Positions 61,584 to 64,000 of a stretch of DNA of 64,000 bases are shown here, in pieces. Position 1 is the stretch's first letter. Each line of letters begins with the position of its first letter. This stretch comes from Bacillus sp. S/N-304-OC-R1. GTDB taxonomy: Bacteria > Bacillota > Bacilli > Bacillales > Cytobacillaceae. Location of the stretch: assembly GCF_019749375.1 (NCBI RefSeq), contig NZ_JACWFE010000023.1:124001-188000 (forward strand). Reading direction: 5' to 3'. The notes beneath the pieces were generated by a model. The model saw nothing but the letters and a program-made list of their open reading frames with translations, ran no database searches and was not told the origin of the DNA. Both the position numbers and the translations under genes were made by a program.

Positions 61584-61846
61584 AAATATCTGTGGTATTC
61601 TCAAAATATCAGCGATTTTCCGAATATATCCGCCACTTTCCTGATATATCCGCTACTTTCTGAATATATCCGCTACTTCCTAGATATATCCGCCACTTCT
61701 CAGATATATCCGCTACTTTCCGGATATATCCGCTACTTTCCGAATTTATCCGCTACTTCCCGAATTTATCCGCCACTTCCCAGATATATCCGCCAACTTC
61801 CCTGATATATCCGCCACTTACCAAATATATCAGCGACTTCTTATTT
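61584..61846. repeat. Tandem repeat array, 20-bp unit, ATATCCGC family (about 13 units)
   Basis: About 13 head-to-tail copies with a 20-bp period; the core unit is ATATATCCGC(T/C)ACTTTCC. The outer two copies on each side are degenerate (AAATATCAGCGATTTT type). There are no distinct spacers, so it is not a CRISPR array. It lies between the lysP terminator and hisIE (convergent genes) and shares its unit with the array at 29425-29505. Confidence 0.92.
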
Positions 61847-61893
61847 AAAGTATGGTCTTTCACAGCTATTCCCCAATTAGAAAAGCTTGGTTA

Positions 61894-62535
61894 TTATTCT
61901 TCTGATTTCTTCACATGCCTTTTATCGAGAACACTCAGTACTTCCTTAAACGGAAGATCTTGTTCTCTCAATAAAACGAGCAAATGATATAATAAGTCAG
62001 CAGCTTCCCATTTCAATTCTTCTTTGTCGCGGTTTTTCGCAGCGATTATCACTTCTGCTGCTTCTTCCCCAACCTTTTTTAGGATTTTATCGACGCCTTT
62101 TTCAAATAGGTACGTTGTGTAGGCACCTTCTGGCATTTCTTTTTCCCGTTCTTTAATGACCTTTTCCAAAGATAGCAGAATACTGTAGTCGGATAGGCTG
62201 CCAGAGGATTCGCCTGACTCATAGAAACTTTCCTCAAAACAGCTTACTGCCCCAGTATGACAAGCCGGCCCTGCAGGCTCTACTAAAACAACAATTGCAT
62301 CTTTGTCACAATCAAATTTCATTTCAACGATTTTTTGTGTGTTCCCGCTCGTTGCCCCTTTATGCCACAGCTCTTGTCTGGATCGGCTAAAAAACCATGT
62401 CTCGCCAGATTCGATCGATTTTTCAAGAGATTCCTTATTCATATACGCAAGCGTTAGTACTTCTTTTGTTGTCGCATCCTGAACGATTGCCGGGATGAGG
62501 CCTTTTTCATCAAATGTTAATTCTGCGATATTCAT
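61894..62535 (-). CDS. hisI: Bifunctional phosphoribosyl-AMP cyclohydrolase / phosphoribosyl-ATP pyrophosphatase
   Basis: 213 residues (HisIE). The N-terminal cyclohydrolase domain (about 1-105) has the zinc/magnesium residues in [30 protein letters not shown]. The C-terminal pyrophosphatase domain has the helical [12 protein letters not shown] and [11 protein letters not shown] segments. It carries out steps 2 and 3 of histidine synthesis. The start overlaps hisF by four bases (ATGA). It is the last gene of the his operon visible here. Confidence 0.97.
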   Translation of the reverse strand: MNIAELTFDEKGLIPAIVQDATTKEVLTLAYMNKESLEKSIESGETWFFSRSRQELWHKGATSGNTQKIVEMKFDCDKDAIVVLVEPAGPACHTGAVSCFEESFYESGESSGSLSDYSILLSLEKVIKEREKEMPEGAYTTYLFEKGVDKILKKVGEEAAEVIIAAKNRDKEELKWEAADLLYHLLVLLREQDLPFKEVLSVLDKRHVKKSEE

Positions 62536-63290
62536 CGGACAGGCACTCCTTTTTCCTTCAAATAAGCCTTCACTTCGGTTACGGATGTTTCTTTATAGTG
62601 AAAAATGGACGCGGCTAGGGCAGCATCTGCTTTCCCTTCCATGAAGGCATCGGCAAAATGCTGGGCATTTCCTGCTCCTCCAGAAGCAATGACGGGAATC
62701 GTTACCGCTTCACTGACTGCTTTTGTTAAAAGGAGATCAAACCCGTTCTTCTCTCCATCCGAGTCCATGCTTGTTAACAGGATTTCTCCGGTCCCAAGCT
62801 CCGCTGCTTCCTTTGCCCACTCGATCACTTTCCAATCTGTCGGCGTTCTGCCTCCATGAGTGTATACACGCCACGTCCCAATTTCTGAATCATATTTAGC
62901 GTCAATTGCCACAACGATGCATTGAGAGCCGAAAAACTTCGCTCCATCCTCAATTAAACGGGGATTGTTTACAGCAGCTGTGTTTAGAGAAACCTTATCT
63001 GCACCGGCTCGGAGTATTCTTTTCATGTCTTCCAGCGAGTTAATTCCGCCTCCAACTGTAAATGGAATCGCAAGTTCAGAGGCTACCGAGCGAACAACCT
63101 CAACCATCGTTTTTCGGCCTTCAACCGATGCAGAAATGTCTAGAAACACAAGCTCATCTGCCCCTTGCTCATCATAAAACCTTGCAAGTTCTACAGGATC
63201 TCCTGCATCACGAAGCTGAACAAATTGAATTCCTTTTACAACGCGTCCTTCTTTTACATCCAAACATGGAATAATTCGCTTCGTTAGCAT
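62532..63290 (-). CDS. hisF: Imidazole glycerol phosphate synthase cyclase subunit
   Basis: 252 residues, beta/alpha-barrel. The catalytic Asp pair is D11 ([15 protein letters not shown]) and the Asp in [12 protein letters not shown], with phosphate loops GGGINS and VIASGGAG. It works with HisH, which supplies ammonia, to make imidazole glycerol phosphate and AICAR. It overlaps hisA by 7 bases and hisI by 4, so the three are translationally coupled. Confidence 0.98.
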   Translation of the reverse strand: MLTKRIIPCLDVKEGRVVKGIQFVQLRDAGDPVELARFYDEQGADELVFLDISASVEGRKTMVEVVRSVASELAIPFTVGGGINSLEDMKRILRAGADKVSLNTAAVNNPRLIEDGAKFFGSQCIVVAIDAKYDSEIGTWRVYTHGGRTPTDWKVIEWAKEAAELGTGEILLTSMDSDGEKNGFDLLLTKAVSEAVTIPVIASGGAGNAQHFADAFMEGKADAALAASIFHYKETSVTEVKAYLKEKGVPVR

Positions 63291-64000
63291 GACCCCTTCA
63301 CCTCTTCTAGCGCTTCCTTCACTGTAAAACGCCCTTCATAGATGGCTTTTCCGACAATTGCACCGGTCACTCCGTCTCCATAAAACTCTTTTAAACTAGC
63401 TAAATCAGTTAGCCCACTAACTCCGCCAGAGGCAATGACACTTTGACCAGTCTCCTTTGCCAGCAATCGAACTGCCTCAATATTCGGACCGGAAAGCATA
63501 CCGTCTGTAGCAATATCGGTAAAAATAAAAGTTTCTGCCCCAGCATCCGCGAACCGCTTCCCTAGCTCAACTGCTTTTACTTGGGATGTATTTAGCCAGC
63601 CATGTGTGGCAACAAAGCCGTTTTTAGCATCAAGTCCGACAGCAATTTGGCTGCCATATTTTCGAATCATTTCGATAGCAAAATCGGGCTTCGATACAGC
63701 AATACTTCCAATAATGACACGTGCAACGCCATTTTCTAGATAGTGCGCAATATCTGTTTCCGTCCGAATACCTCCGCCAATTTGGATTTTAGCGTTAAGA
63801 TTTTGTGCCGCTTTAATTACAGAGTCGTCATTAACTCTTTTCCCGTCCTTTGCTCCATCCAGGTCAACCATATGTATCCAGCTTGCCCCTTCATCAGCAA
63901 ACTTTTTCGCCATATCGTAAGGAGAATCTCCATAAACGGTTTCCTGATTATAATCTCCCTGCAGCAGTCGGACACATTTTCCGCCTCTCATATCAATTGC
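63284..64000 (-). CDS. hisA: Phosphoribosylformimino-5-aminoimidazole carboxamide ribotide isomerase, 5' end outside the window
   Basis: At least 239 codons are inside the window; the frame continues to the edge as [15 protein letters not shown], so the true start (normally MILFPAID-type) lies a few codons beyond position 64000. The internal ATG at 63991 is not the start. Beta/alpha-barrel isomerase with catalytic residues in the first (AIDMRGGK) and fifth (DIATDGML) strand loops and phosphate loops GGGIR and VIASGGVSG. It catalyses step 4 of histidine synthesis, directly before HisF. Confidence 0.97.
   Translation of the reverse strand, partial: AIDMRGGKCVRLLQGDYNQETVYGDSPYDMAKKFADEGASWIHMVDLDGAKDGKRVNDDSVIKAAQNLNAKIQIGGGIRTETDIAHYLENGVARVIIGSIAVSKPDFAIEMIRKYGSQIAVGLDAKNGFVATHGWLNTSQVKAVELGKRFADAGAETFIFTDIATDGMLSGPNIEAVRLLAKETGQSVIASGGVSGLTDLASLKEFYGDGVTGAIVGKAIYEGRFTVKEALEEVKGSC

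Noticed and set aside
61584..61846. CRISPR array
   Set aside because: The units are directly adjacent with a 20-bp period and no unique spacers, and no cas genes are present.

Overview
The window is about 64 kb of low-GC Firmicute DNA from a Bacillaceae relative of Bacillus (Bacillus, Neobacillus or Cytobacillus type). The evidence is strong GGAGG ribosome-binding sites, frequent TTG and GTG starts, T-box and lysine riboswitches, and blocks in B. subtilis order: ssrA-smpB, rnr-est-secG, eno-gpmI-tpiA-pgk-gapA-cggR, sigL, trnQ-like tRNA-Arg, clpP, crh-whiA-yvcK-rapZ-yvcI, trxB, yvcD and his.

Layout. 1-21 kb is variable: two penicillin-binding-like serine hydrolases, a T-box-controlled argS, a DinB protein, acetyltransferases including PaiA, two MarR regulators with visible palindromic operators, hisS behind a His-codon leader peptide, a c-di-GMP riboswitch in front of a soluble PAS chemoreceptor, a cold-shock gene, a SET protein, and many decayed pieces (ECF sigma remnant, frameshifted YyaS/YczE-like gene, truncated DUF2785 gene, HAD/aminotransferase scraps). 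21-36 kb holds tmRNA, smpB, a Cache-domain chemoreceptor, rnr-est-secG, a NERD protein, a TauABC-like transporter, a YitT-like protein and a CcpA-type-controlled amino-acid permease divergent from a LysR regulator. 36-53 kb is conserved core: the CggR-controlled lower glycolysis operon, sigL, CtsR-controlled clpP, and the yvcI-rapZ-yvcK-whiA-crh operon, trxB and yvcD.

53.2-59.6 kb, between yvcD and the his genes, carries a six-gene operon in which every junction overlaps: an OleA/FabH-like thiolase-fold synthase, an ATP-grasp ligase, an OleD-like reductase, a lactonase-like metallo-hydrolase, a PaaK/F390-synthetase-like adenylating enzyme and a GNAT/FemAB-like acyltransferase. It looks like a compact pathway that makes and modifies a beta-keto/beta-hydroxy acyl product. 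I do not recognise a characterised counterpart, and it is the best candidate here for an undescribed system. It is followed by an independent lysine-riboswitch-controlled lysP and then hisIE-hisF-hisA, with hisA running off the window edge.

Two non-coding families stand out: a 20-bp tandem repeat centred on ATATCCGC in two convergent intergenic regions (13 and 4 units), and dispersed hairpins with GAGCGC/GCGCCC-type ends in the first 20 kb.
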